Source of the DNA: Antedon mediterranea
Lineage: Eukaryota; Echinodermata; Crinoidea; Comatulida; Antedonidae
Length of the DNA: 64,000 nt
NCBI RefSeq assembly: GCF_964355755.1
Contig: NC_092676.1
Span: 6,862,288-6,926,287, forward strand
Direction of reading: 5' to 3'
A program made the translations under genes and the position numbers. This document shows, piece after piece, positions 44,068 through 55,841 of this stretch (position 1 is the stretch's first letter; every line of letters begins with the position of its first letter). The notes under the pieces are model-generated. The model saw only the letters and a program-made list of their open reading frames with translations. It made no database searches and was not told the DNA's origin.

Positions 44068-47000
44068 TAAAGTTTAAGCAGCTTAGTGGATTTACTTAAG
44101 AAATTACCCAACAAATTGCCATCAATGTTTCTGATATCATTATTCGAAATAGCAAGTGATTGTAATTCTAACTGATCTCCTACATACAACCTCATAATTG
44201 TATTCATTACGTCACCCGATAGTTTACAATTGTCCAAGCGAAGAGTATGTAGATTACGCGACCTACTCAGGAAATTACCCAGTAAAGCACCATCAATGTC
44301 ACCGAAATTATTGTTATTAATATGTAGCTCTTGTAATTCCAACTGATCTCCTACATACAGTCTCATCATTTTATTTATTACGTCACCCGATAGTTTACAA
44401 TTATGCATGTAAAGTTTAAGCAGCTTAGTGGATTTACTTAAGAAATTACCCAACAAATTGCCATCAATGTTTCTGATATCATTATTCGAAATAGCAAGTG
44501 ATTGTAATTCTAACTGATCTCCTACATACAACCTCATAATTGTATTCATTACGTCACCCGATAGTTTACAATTGTCCAAGCGAAGAGTATGTAGATTACG
44601 CGACCTACTCAGGAAATTACCCAGTAAAGCACCATCAATGTCATCGAAATTATTGTTATTAATATGTAACTCTTGTAATTCTAACTGATCTCCTACATAC
44701 AGCCTCATCATTTTATTTATTACGTCACCCGATAGTTTACAATTATGCATGTAAAGTTTAAGCACCTTAGTGGATTTACTCAAAAAATTACCCAACAAAT
44801 TGGCATCAATGTTTCCGCCGATATCATTATTCGAAATAGCAAGTGATTGTAATTCTAACTGATCACCTACATACAACCTCATAATTTTATTCATTACGTC
44901 ACCCGATAGTTTACAATCGTCCAAGCGAAGAGTATGTAGATTACGCGATTTACTCAAGAAATTACCCAGTAAAACACCATCAATGTCACCGAACTTATTG
45001 TTATTAATATGTAGCTCTTGTAATTCTAACTGATCTCCTACATACAACTTCATCATTTTATTCATTACGTCACCCGATAGTTTACAATTATGCATATAAA
45101 GTTCAAGCAGCTTAGGAGATTTATTCAAGAAATTACCCAACAAATTACCATCAATGTTTCCAATATCATTATTTGCAATATCAATTAATTGTAACTTTGA
45201 CACATCAACTACATATACTCTCATCATTTCATTCAGTACATCACCAAATAGTTTACAATTATGCATGTAAAGTTTAAGCAGCTTAGGGGATTTACTCAAG
45301 AAATTACCCAACAAATTGCCATCAATGTTTCCGATGTCATTCTTCGCAATATTAAGTAATCGTAAATGTGGCACATCAACTGCATATACTCTCATCATTT
45401 CATTCATTACGTCACCTGATAGTTTACAATCATCCAATCGAAGAGTATGTAGATTACGCGACTTACTCAAGAAATTACCCAGTAAAGCACCATCAATGTC
45501 ACAGAAATTATTGTTATTAATATGTAGCTCTTGTAATTCCAACTGATCTCTTACATACAACCTCATCATTTTATTTATTACATCACCCGATAGTTTACAA
45601 TTATACATGTAAAGTTTAAGCAGCTTAGGGGATTTACTCAAGAAATTACCCAACAAATTACCATCAATGTTTCCGATATCATTATTCGCAATAGCAAGTG
45701 ATTGTAATTCTAAGTGATCTCCTACGTACAACCTCATCATTTTATTTATTACGTCACCCGATAGTATGCATTTATCCATATAAAGTTCAAGCAGCTTAGG
45801 AGATTTACTCAGGAAATTACCCAATAAATTACCATCAATGTTTCCGATATCGTTATTAGAAATAGCAAGTAATTGTAACTGTGACACATCAACTACATAT
45901 ACTCTCATCATTGTATTCATTACGTCACCTGATAGTTTACAATCGTCCATGCGAAGAGTATGTAGATTACGCGACTTACTCAAGAAATTACCCAGTAAAG
46001 CGCCATCAATGTCACTGAAATTATTGTCATTAATATGTAGCTCTTGTAATTCTAACTGATCTCCTACATACAACCTCATCATTGTATTTATTACGTCACC
46101 CGATAGTTTACAATTTTGCATATAAAGCTTAAGCAGCTTAGGAGATTTACTCAAGAAATTACCCAACAAATTACCATCAATGTTTCCGATAGCATTATTC
46201 GCAATATTAAGTAATTGTAACTGTGACACATCAACTACATATACTCTCATCATTTCATTCATTACATCACCCAATAGTTTACAATTATGCATGTAAAGTT
46301 TTAGCAGCTTAGGGGATTTACTCAAGAAATTACCCAACAAATTGCCATCAATGTTTCTGATATCATTCTTCGCAATATTAAGTAATTGTAACTGTGACAC
46401 ATCAACTACATATACTCTCATCATTTCATTCATTACGTCACCCGATAGATTACAATTATACATAGAAAGTTCAAGCAGCTTAGGAGATTTACTTAAGAAA
46501 TTACCCAATAAATTACCATCAATGTTTCCGATATCATTATTCGCAATATTAATTAATTGTAACTGTGAGACATCAACTACATATACTCTCATCATTTCAT
46601 TCATTACGTCACTTGATAGTTTACAATCATCCAAGCGAAGAGTATGTAGATTACGCGACTTACTAAAGAAATTACCCAGTAAAGCACCATCAATGTCACC
46701 GAAATTATTGTTATTAATATGTAGCTCTTGTAATTCCAACTGATCTCCTACATACAACCTCATCATTTTATTCATTACGTCACCCGATAGTTTACAATTT
46801 TGCATGCAAAGGTTAAGCAGCTTAGGAGATTTACTCAAGAAATTACCCAACAAATTTCCATCAATGTTTCCGATATCATTATTCGCAATAGCAAGTGATT
46901 GTAATTCTAATTGATCTCCTACATATACTCTCATCATTTCATTCATTACGTCACCCGATAGTTTACAATCGTCTAATCGAAGAGTATGTAGATTACGCGA

Positions 47001-50000
47001 CTTACTCAAGAAATTACCCAGTAAAGCACCATCAATGTCACAGAAATTATTCTCATTAATATGTAGCTCTTGTAATTCCAACTGATCTCTTACATACAAC
47101 CTCATCATTTTATTCATTACGTCACCCGATAGTTTACAATTATGCATATAAAGTTCAAGCAGCTTAGGAGATTTATTCAAGAAATTACCCAACAAATTGC
47201 CATCAATGCTTCTGATATCATTATTCGCAATATTAAGTAATTGTAACTGTGACACATCAACTGCATATACTCTCATCATTTCATTCATTACGTCACCCGA
47301 TAGATTACAATTATACATATAAAGTTCAAGCAGCTTAGGGGATTTACTCAAGAAATTACTCAGGAAATTGCCATCAATGCTTCTGATATCATTATTAGAA
47401 ATAACAAGCACTTTAAATTCTAACACATCTCCTGTATACGCCCTCATAAATCCATTCATCACATCACCTGATAGTCTACAATTGTGTAAGTCAAGAGTAT
47501 GTAGCTTAGGAGACTTACTCAAAAAAGTACCCAGTAAAGTACCATCAATGTTTTTGATTTCATTATAACCAATCGAAAAAACCTCCAATTGTAACTCACC
47601 GTTTGCATACACGCTCATCATTTCATTCAATTCCTTTCCTGATAGTTTACAATTTCTTACGACAAGTTCTTTCAGCTTAGTAGACGTATTCAGAAAAGTA
47701 CCCAATAATGCACCATCAATATTGTTATTCCTAATATCAATCACTTGTAACTCATCACCTACAAGCACTCTCATCATCTTGTTCATTATGCCCCATGGTA
47801 TTTTACAATTCTGCATGAAAAGTTTGACCTTGGGAGACTTACCCAAAAATTCACACAGTAAATTTCCATCAATGTCACTGATATCATTATTCCCAATATC
47901 AAGCATTTCTAATTGATCTCCTTCATATACCACCATCATGCTATTCATTACGTCACTGGATAGTTTGCAACCATGCAACGAGAGTTTACTAAGCTTAGGA
48001 CACTTACTCAAGAAAGCACCTAGTAAAGATCCATCAATATCACTGATATCATTGTTCTCGATCTTTTTTAGTTCTAACTCACTAAATGTGTCCAGTATCT
48101 TTTTATTTAACACATCATCTGGTATTTTACGATTACTTTTAAATTTAATCAGCTTTTGAGATTCAATGTCACTGTTAACATCATTTCTAAAATAAAGCCC
48201 CTGCAATTCCAACTCTTCTCCAGCATACACGCTGTTTTCCGCCTTCATTATGTCACACGATAATTTGTATTCATGTATGTCATGTATACGAAGCTTTAAA
48301 GAGTTAATTGATAAAACACTCAATAAATGCCTTTCATTGTCACTGCTATAATCATTTCCAATATCAAGCTCTTGCAATTCTGATATATTTTTTGTATACG
48401 ATCTAATTATTTCATTAATTAACTCACCGGTCAATCTGCAATTATGCATAAAGAGCTTACACAATCTAGGAGATTTACTCAAAAAAGAACCAAACTGAGA
48501 ACCATCAGTGTCACTTATAGTATTCTTCCCAATTCCAAGCTCCTGTAACTCATTTTCTCCATACACTTTCATCATTTCAGTCATAACTTCACCTGATAGT
48601 TTGCAATTGTACATGTACAGTTTAAGCAGCTGAGGGCATTTACTCAAGAAAGTACCTAGCAAAGTACCATCGATGTCACTGATATCATTATTCCCAATAT
48701 CAATCGCTTGTAAATGCCCATCCCCTACGTACCCTGTCATCATTTTGTTCATCGTCTCACCTGATAGTTTACAATTATGCATGCTAATGCTATGTAACTT
48801 ATGTGATTTACTCAAGAACGCACACAGTATAGTACCGTCGATGTCACTGATGTTATTATTCCCAATATCAATGGTTTGTAACTCATCTCCTGCATACACA
48901 CTCATTATTTTGTTCATCGTGTCCCCTGATAATTTGCAATCACGCATACAAATTTCAAGCAGCTTAGGAGACTTACTAAAGAAATTACCCATTGAGGTAC
49001 CATCAATGTCACTGATATCATTGTTTCCAATATCAATCACTTGTAATTCATCACTCTTATATACTCTGATCATTTCATTCAATATGCGTCCTGATAGTTT
49101 ACAATCACGCACGTCAAGTTTCAACAGCTGGGGAATCTTACTTAAGAAAGTACCCAGTAAAGTACCATCAATGTCGCTGAGATTATTTTTAGCGATATTG
49201 AGCATACTTATTGTTAGAATATCTCCATCATTACACTTACTGACTTCATTTATTATTTTACCTGATATATTACAATCAATCATTTCAAATGAAAGAGGAA
49301 AGGGAGACAACTTCAATAAAGTAAGCAGTAATTCAGGATTAATGCTGCTCAGATTATTTTTGCTGATAATGAGACTGTTTATTATCAACCCACCACCCAT
49401 GTTAGACCACTCTCTAACCATATCATTCATTACATCACCTGATAGATTGTAATTATGTACGTCAAGTGTGGGTGTAACAAAATATGCAATGTGCGCAAAT
49501 AATTTGCCTCTTTTTTCAATTGATAATGTATTAGACCATTTTCGCAAATCAAGCTCATTAATATGCATGTTACTGAGTTGACATATGCGATCTATAAAAT
49601 GCTCACCCACATCTAAATTTGGTTTTATGTAGGCAATACAATCATTAAATGAGTTTGATATAATATCGGTGTGTTGATTTAATTTTTCACTAACCATGTG
49701 ATGTCTTAAGGCTTTATTCACACTACCCTTATGTTGATCTTTAACACATGCCAAGTACTTGTGTATCAAAGGACGATATGTTGGTAAGCTACATGTAACC
49801 CAATACTGTAGTAGTTTATTTGCATCAGCACCAAGAAATTCTACTGCAAACATATTTGCCCTAATTAGATATGTGGAGTCTCTTAAATCTTTTATAAAAT
49901 CATTTGTCATATCTCCTTGTTCACAACGTTTGTAAACATAAAAACCTACTAGTGACTCCAGTATTGATTTGTGTGTAGGCATGTTAATCTCAGGCTCTGA

Positions 50001-51124
50001 GTCAGATCTTAAATTTGAGGATATTTTGTAAACAAATCCTAGTTTAAAAGCCAATTCAACCAAATTACTATCTTCGGCTTTTAAATCATTCTTTTCGATT
50101 GTAAGTTGATTTGTTTTTAGATTTCTAAACATACATTTTCCTAATAAAACCATAGCATGTACATAGTTTTCTGGAATATTTTCAAATTTTAAAATCTTTT
50201 TCTGGTTTCCATGCTTTCGGTTGTAATGATTCAAATTGCAGCGAAATATTTCTTTAAAAAGGTCAACGTTATTAGAAGGAAGGCTTTGTTTATCTTCCCA
50301 AATAATACAAATTGAGAGTAGAAACATAGGATTTTTGCACAAATCATATGCATATGGATATTTACGTTGTATCATAGATACATCCGTGTCAACTTGTAAT
50401 TCCTGTTTAAGTTTAATTCCCAATTCATGTTTTCTAAAATGCTGAAAATGGTTCTCAATATACGTCCCAATGCTATCTCTGTTAAATCCTTTTACTCTTA
50501 CATGTATATTACAGTCTTTTACGAATTCATCTATATTTTCTGATCGTGAAGTAAGTAACACAACACTCCTACCTAATGTTGTCCCTTTAAACATATTTAT
50601 CAAGCAATCATTCTTAAAACGTAGTTCATCTAACCCATCTAATAACAGCACAATTGTTTCGTCATATTTCTTTATAAATTGTTTAATCAGTTTTGGATTG
50701 TTTTTTAGACCTGTACCTAAATTGAAATCTTCCATGTCAAATTGTTTCTCAATAAGATCAAAGATGCTGTTACCTTTTTTCAAATCTCTCACGTAAAGTA
50801 CAAAAACAAGTTTACCTTTAAAAGCAATTGGTTTCTTATCAGTTGTTTTGTATGCCAAATACCTTAGTAGAGTTGTTTTTCCAATGCCAGCCTTGCCTTC
50901 TATAAGAACTCTACATCCAGGTGTGTTTTCTATAGCAGTTAATAATTCTGGTAACGTTGTTAGCATGTTGTCTCTTGTCTTATTATTTTCTTTAAGGAGG
51001 TCCAACTCGGTGAAGATGTTAATGTCGAGAGTGTCTCTGCTATTCATGATTGATGGTGTGAATTTTTCATTCTCCTTCCGACACAGTATATTTTGTCTTG
51101 CACGCAGGTACTTTTCTATTTTTT
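44064..51124 (-). CDS. NLR-2 main exon: NACHT plus about 64 leucine-rich repeats
   Basis: Paralog of the exon at 9445-20870. It begins after the acceptor GCTTTATTTATAG (first base 51124, phase 1); the first in-frame Met, at 51047, is internal. NACHT: Walker A GKAGIGKTT and Walker B VLLLDGLDEL (residues about 51-59 and 133-142 counted from that Met), sensor TSRSE. Then the helical region with FLLSICIIWEDKQSLP and THKSILESLVGFY, and LRRs from about 49560. LRR types are DIGNIDGNLLGNFLSKSPKL and LYMHNCKLSGDVMNKMMRLY. With the upstream exons the CDS is 7665 nt, about 2554 residues. The frame ends one codon after entering the transposon at 44067, which truncates the array but leaves DED, NACHT and most LRRs intact, so a functional product remains possible. 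Confidence 0.9.
44068..44751 (-). repeat. 342-bp higher-order repeat in NLR-2 LRRs
   Basis: The copies starting at 44068 and 44410 are offset by exactly 342 bp (2 x 171, four LRRs) and are almost identical. The third unit from 44752 on is similar but diverged. Homogenised repeats extend to about 47340. Confidence 0.8.
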
Positions 51125-51337
51125 CTATAAATAAAGCGTTATGGTTAGGAGTAGCAAGTTATATTTTGATCAGATTATGCTTTCATGGTTATTGGCGTTA
51201 TAATCATCCAATCACCATGATCCAATATCATGTTTGGAAATGTCATGTCTGTGGAAACGTATCTTGTATTCCAGTTGATGGTAAAATTTAATAAAATAAA
51301 ATAGTTTATATAGGATATTAGAATTCCACGTATAATA

Positions 51338-51394
51338 TTAATTATTATAATTATAATATTTATAATTTAAAATTATAAATATTATAATTATTAA
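51338..51394. repeat. AT-only palindrome
   Basis: Inverted repeat with arms of about 22 bp, centred near 51369 (ATAATATTTATAATTT and its complement). Pure A/T, intronic, possibly simple-sequence drift. Confidence 0.6.
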
Positions 51395-51451
51395 TGTAAG
51401 TAGTAGTAGTAAATTTTACTTGATTAACAAAAATACAACTGGTATACATAC

Positions 51452-51496
51452 CGTCATTAGAATCCCGTGGATGTGTTGCTCGATTAGCTGGAACAT
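51452..51496 (-). CDS. NLR-2 linker mini-exon 2 (45 nt)
   Basis: The acceptor is TTCTTTAAAG before 51496 and the donor is ATGACG/GTATGTATACC at 51452. It has 45 nt, phase 1 at both ends, and encodes DVPANRATHPRDSND when joined by the split codon. It has the same donor context as the exon at 54971. It is a spacer between DED-like and NACHT modules, not similar in sequence to the 54-nt linkers of NLR-1. Confidence 0.7.
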
Positions 51497-53505
51497 CTTT
51501 AAAGAAAATAAGTACTGATATTAAGACTTTCATGTCATGTTTGTGTCTTTATGTATCATTCCTGGTATTACATTATGTTTAAGATTATTTTTTTTTCTAT
51601 TCCTTACATTTCTACCACCAACATCTTCAAGTATGGATAGGCTCTCTTATGATTCCCGCTTTACTCACGTTGGTCGTTTATTGTCATGATGCCTAATCAA
51701 TAATTTGGAAATACTTTCAATTGCACAATCTCGCACATCCGGAACTGCATTTTATACATGTTGAAATACCTTGGATTTTGTATCTCTAATCAGATGTTCA
51801 GCAACCATTGTTTGTAATTGGCGGGAAATTAAACGAACGTCTTGTTTCCTTTTAATTTCCAGGCCTAACTTCTTTTCATGTCAATCAAAAACAGTTTAAC
51901 CACTTTTTTATATTTCTTTCCATCGCTTTGATGCAATACAATATATTTCTAAATAATTTAAAACTCTTATCTTACTTCAGTATTGCACTTAAGTCATTTT
52001 TTTAAACACAAAATCCGCTTGACACATTCAAGTAACATATTACATGGTGGCCAGTAACTGTCTAGCAGGATACAAACCAGAATTTATTTTTTTTTTTTTA
52101 ATTTAAAAAGAAATAGAAAAGGAACTTATGGCTTGAAATAAGTTTGATTTTTAAAGTTACCCTGGATCCAACTGGATCGAATGCTCCGTCTGTAGAAAAT
52201 AAGGTAATTTACTAAAACTTGAATGGGTGAATCAATAACATTAGAACAATACTCAGTAAACTCATGACATATTTAGAGGTACACGAGATCAAATAATTAT
52301 AAATGTAATATTCAAGAAACGAAGAGAACAAAATCGAGATGGAGCTCTCTGTTTCATAGACTACAAGAAGGCATTTAAAACAGTTATTCACGGTGTTTTA
52401 TAAAACTCATTTCCATGTATGGGTTTTCCGAGTCATTGTACTCTGCAAAGATGGCAGCGGTAAGCGATGATTTGACAAAATGGTTAGATTAGACAAGGAG
52501 TAAGGCTGCATGGTGTATTATTCCATCGTATAAATCGGTATGCAGAAATAGTAATGAGGTAAACGTTAGTGTCAAACTTTTAGGCCGGGTCATGAAGAAC
52601 TTCCACTTTGTAGATGACGTCATATTAGCAGAAACACAAGATGAACTAGAAAATCTTGTGGAAAGAGTCAGCATTGAAAGTGAGAAGGCTGGATTATGTT
52701 TTAATCTTACAAAAGCAAAAGCGATTCTGAACAAAATCATATAACCAATTTCAACCATCCTTAAACGACAAATTCAACTATCTCTGTGTCAATATAAAAT
52801 TCAATGGCACACAAGAAACTAGAAGAAGAATCACTATGGCAAGGGAAAGTACTTCTCTTACAATGATTTGTGCACAGGTTAAACTGCTGAAGACTTTGTA
52901 TTCCCGATTGCAACGTATGGAACAGAATGTTAGAGCATGAAACAAACGTAGTATCAAAAGAAATCTTCAGTTATAATTACAAAAGCTTCAAGATTGTTCT
53001 GAAAGATTGGTATCATGGGTACTCGTACTAATCCAGTTTTGAAATAATTGCATTAGTTGTCAGTTGAGCAAACTGTAAAGTTCAACATTTGAAGTTCAGG
53101 GGCCGGATTTATGAAACTTGCTTAGCAAAAAAAATCGTCTTAACTTTGCCTTAAATCCTTGATTGTGCTTAAGTCGAATTTATCAATAATACTTAGCAAA
53201 TATATTTCTTGCTTTATAGTGAACAATTTCGTCTTATCTATGCAACAGAAAAATAATGTTTTGACAACGCGAGCGCGCTGGGCCAGAACATCGAACGTTC
53301 GGTATCGTGGACACTAAAATAATGATATTGATCTTCAGTAAGATGGCCTAGAAATTGGGCAAGCAAAACTATTATATCGGGATAGGTACGACTCATTCGA
53401 CTAACCAGCAGTGAGTTACTTTTAGAAAAGTGTATTTGATAAAAATGTTGATTTGATTTAAGTTTAGAGCGAATTATTTGCGGATATATTTCCATGGAGG
53501 AAATA
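51497..53505. other. NLR-2 intron with a decayed LINE RT relic (about 52320-53000, plus strand)
   Basis: Plus-strand fragments read FIDYKKAFKTVIHGVL (an RT motif with multiple stops after it) and NFHFVDDVILAETQDELENL (the FADD-box region with A to V), then ESEKAGLCFNLTKAKA and later TRRRITMARESTS. This is a heavily mutated non-LTR reverse transcriptase. A smaller version sits in the equivalent NLR-1 intron at 23047-23165. Also, 53100-53240 resembles a MITE end (GGGCCGGATTTATGAAAC), not defined further. Confidence 0.65.
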
Positions 53506-53989
53506 GGGAGTTTTCGCAATCTTACAAATACGATAACGAAAACGGAAAACGTATTCGTTTTTCGTAAGCCAGTAAAAATCTGTTTCGCATGGCAACAAAA
53601 AATTGAGGGCACCGTTCAAAATATAACTGGTGGTAAATTTGAGCAAAGCGCAGGTGCTTGGTGCTTGGCTGCCTAGGCCTGGCGTAACATCAAAGCGAGT
53701 GAGAACTTTAAAAACTGCTATTTTTCTAAATTGACCTGGAATTGTAGTAAATTACTTTAGTAAATTACTTTCAATAAAAGTATAATTATATTATAATCAT
53801 GAATCATTCCTGATTCAAATGCAAAATAGATCAAACACTATACTCGTTTTGTAGTCACGAATTATGACTGGTGATATTCGTCAACACGAATACGCTTTAC
53901 GAATATGAAATGGGGATCAGCTCAACAGTTTCACAAATGTGTGACGTATCCGTTTTCGTTATCGTATTCGTAAGGTTGCGAAAACTCCC
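53506..53989. mobile_element. MITE a (484 bp, TA target)
   Basis: Terminal inverted repeats of about 45 bp: GGGAGTTTTCGCAATCTTAC at the left, and a right end terminating in TTGCGAAAACTCCC. Flanked by TA at 53504-53505 and 53990-53991. TA duplication suggests Tc1/mariner-like mobilisation. Small ORFs across it are artefacts. It lies in an NLR-2 intron. Confidence 0.8.
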
Positions 53990-54180
53990 TAATATATGGT
54001 ATTTCCGACTTTTGTGCTCTTTCTCTTTTTCAAGTAATACAAGCATGCAAGACAATGTTTAAAATAAGACGGTTTGCAAATTAATAATAACGATAAATGC
54101 CAACCCTGGTTTTTATACAGTAATTTTGTATATATTGTGTTATATTGCGCCGGTCTGTATGTGTGAATTATTAAGCAATA

Positions 54181-54675
54181 GGGAGGTTTCGCAACCTTAC
54201 GAATACGTTAACAAAAACGGATACGTCACACATTTGTGAAACTTTTGAGCTGATCCCCATTTCATATTCGTAAAGCGTATTCGTGTTTACGAATATCACC
54301 AGTTATATTCGTAACTTCAAAACGATTATAGTTTTTGATCTATTTTGCACTTTTGCATTTAAATCAAGAATGATCCTTGATTATAATATAATTATAGATT
54401 TATTGAAAGTAATTTACTAAAATGCTAGGTCAATTTTGATAAATAACAGTTTTTAAAGTCCTCACTCGCTTTGATTTACGCCAGGCCTAGGCAGCCAAGC
54501 ACCAAGCAACACGTACCTGTGCTTCGCTCAAATTTACCGCAGTCATATTTTGGACGGCGCCCCCTCAATATTTCGTTTCCATGCGAAACAGATTTTTTAC
54601 TGGCTTACGAAAACGAATACGTATGCGTGACGTATCCGTTTTCGTTATCGCATTCGTAAGATTGCGAAAACTCTC
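54181..54675. mobile_element. MITE b (495 bp), inverted relative to MITE a
   Basis: Same family as 53506-53989 but opposite orientation, 191 bp away. It starts GGGAGGTTTCGCAACCTTAC and ends GCGAAAACTCTC, TA on both sides (54179-54180, 54676-54677). The two copies could fold into a stem of nearly 500 bp in the pre-mRNA. Confidence 0.8.
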
Positions 54676-54970
54676 TATAACATGGTGTTACAAAAAATAA
54701 TGCTCTTCGTGTTCACAAATCATCAATTGAACATATACATTTTCAACATTTGATTCGAAATTGTGGAATAACTCACTAAAACAAAACGAACCACCATCAG
54801 TGGCAAATTAAAACAAAATCTTAAAAATACACTAAAAACAAAAATCACAGGATAATCGGTTCTTATAATAAGCGCTTTGTAAAGTGATAATGTTATAATA
54901 TCTCAAAATACATTTTTAATTATATTGTGGCGTTTAGTAACCATTTATCAACAATAAACAGTATACATAC

Positions 54971-55015
54971 CGTCATAACTACCCTGATTAGGTAACGTTG
55001 AACTATCATAAAAAT
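54971..55015 (-). CDS. NLR-2 linker mini-exon 1 (45 nt)
   Basis: The acceptor is TTTTTTTACAG before 55015 and the donor is ATGACG/GTATGTATAC at 54971. It has 45 nt, phase 1-1, and encodes DFYDSSTLPNQGSYD. Length and donor context equal those of the exon at 51452-51496, so they are an exon duplication. It sits 299 bp after the DED-like exon donor. Confidence 0.7.
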
Positions 55016-55314
55016 CTGTAAAAAAAAATCCAAAAAACATTTATTTAAAATGTATTAAATACCAATCGACCAATTAGTAGATTCGTAAACGGTAAATACT
55101 GAACTTATTTAAAAAATGTAAAACAGAATGGCCAAATAAAATAGCCGATACAGTTCTTAAAAATGTCCAATTTTAGTATTTACTGTATTTGTTTCACTGG
55201 TTTTATGTACGACTGAGATTGCTTCAATTTACTCTAAATAATGGCAGAACCAGTTTAAGACGATTTAATTAACTATTCTGACGTTACAATGGAATCAAGA
55301 AAAATAATATTTAC

Positions 55315-55841
55315 CGGTACTTAGGCCCAGTACTTTCTGGGCTCGTTTCCCAAGAAGACTTGCAAACTCATTTAACTGGTCTGGTAAAATGCTTTCCTTC
55401 TCCAAATGAAATATTACATCCCAGAGACGTGTATAAGTAAACTTTTTAAGTTCATAATTTGCAGTAACTCTCTTTAATGCAGCAGGAGATTCAGATTGTC
55501 TAACAGCATTAAAGAGTCGTTTTCGGTCTGACGACAATTTATTTTCCTCGGTATTTGTAATATTGTTATCTTTCATGTACTGAGTTACAAGACGTTCAGC
55601 TTCTTTCGGACCTGTTAGTGTTGTGATATCTAACAAAATTTTGACATCATTATCTGAGATAACACCACGGTCACCAAGTGTATTGAATAAATCATGTCCA
55701 ATGAAAGTTTTATCTGTAAGGTTTTCTAGTGGTAAAATATCAAATAAGCAAAATTTCAGCAACTTGTAGTCTTCACCTTCATAATGCTTACTGAGTTCAG
55801 CTTTCAACTTTCTAAACTTGTCTGACATTTTGTTCGTGTGT
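55315..55841 (-). CDS. NLR-2 first coding exon: DED-like domain
   Basis: Paralog of the exon at 28717-29265. The acceptor is GTTTGTTTTTGCAG (first base 55841). The ATG at 55828 (MSDKFRKLKAELSKHYEGED) is chosen because it aligns with MSD of NLR-1; a longer frame opening at 55882 would read through the acceptor. The donor is GTACCG/GTAAAT (last base 55315), giving 514 coding nt, phase 1. The DED-like part (LLKFCLFDILPLENL, HDLFNTLGDRGVI, NDVKILLDITTLTGPKEAER) and the second helical part (KRLFNAVRQSESPAALKRV, LWDVIFHLEKESILP) are both conserved with NLR-1. The conserved 5' UTR acceptor implies a shared upstream exon. Confidence 0.85.

Noticed and set aside
52161-52189. Possible extra NLR-2 linker exon (CTACAG acceptor, CCAGG/GTAAC donor, 29 nt)
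   Set aside because: Length is not a multiple of three, so it breaks the phase 1-1 pattern and the NACHT frame. It remains possible only as a poison exon.
53238-54659. Several 60-124-residue frames on both strands, repeated at 62631-62877
   Set aside because: All lie in or around the TA-flanked MITE family and recur with its copies; non-coding.
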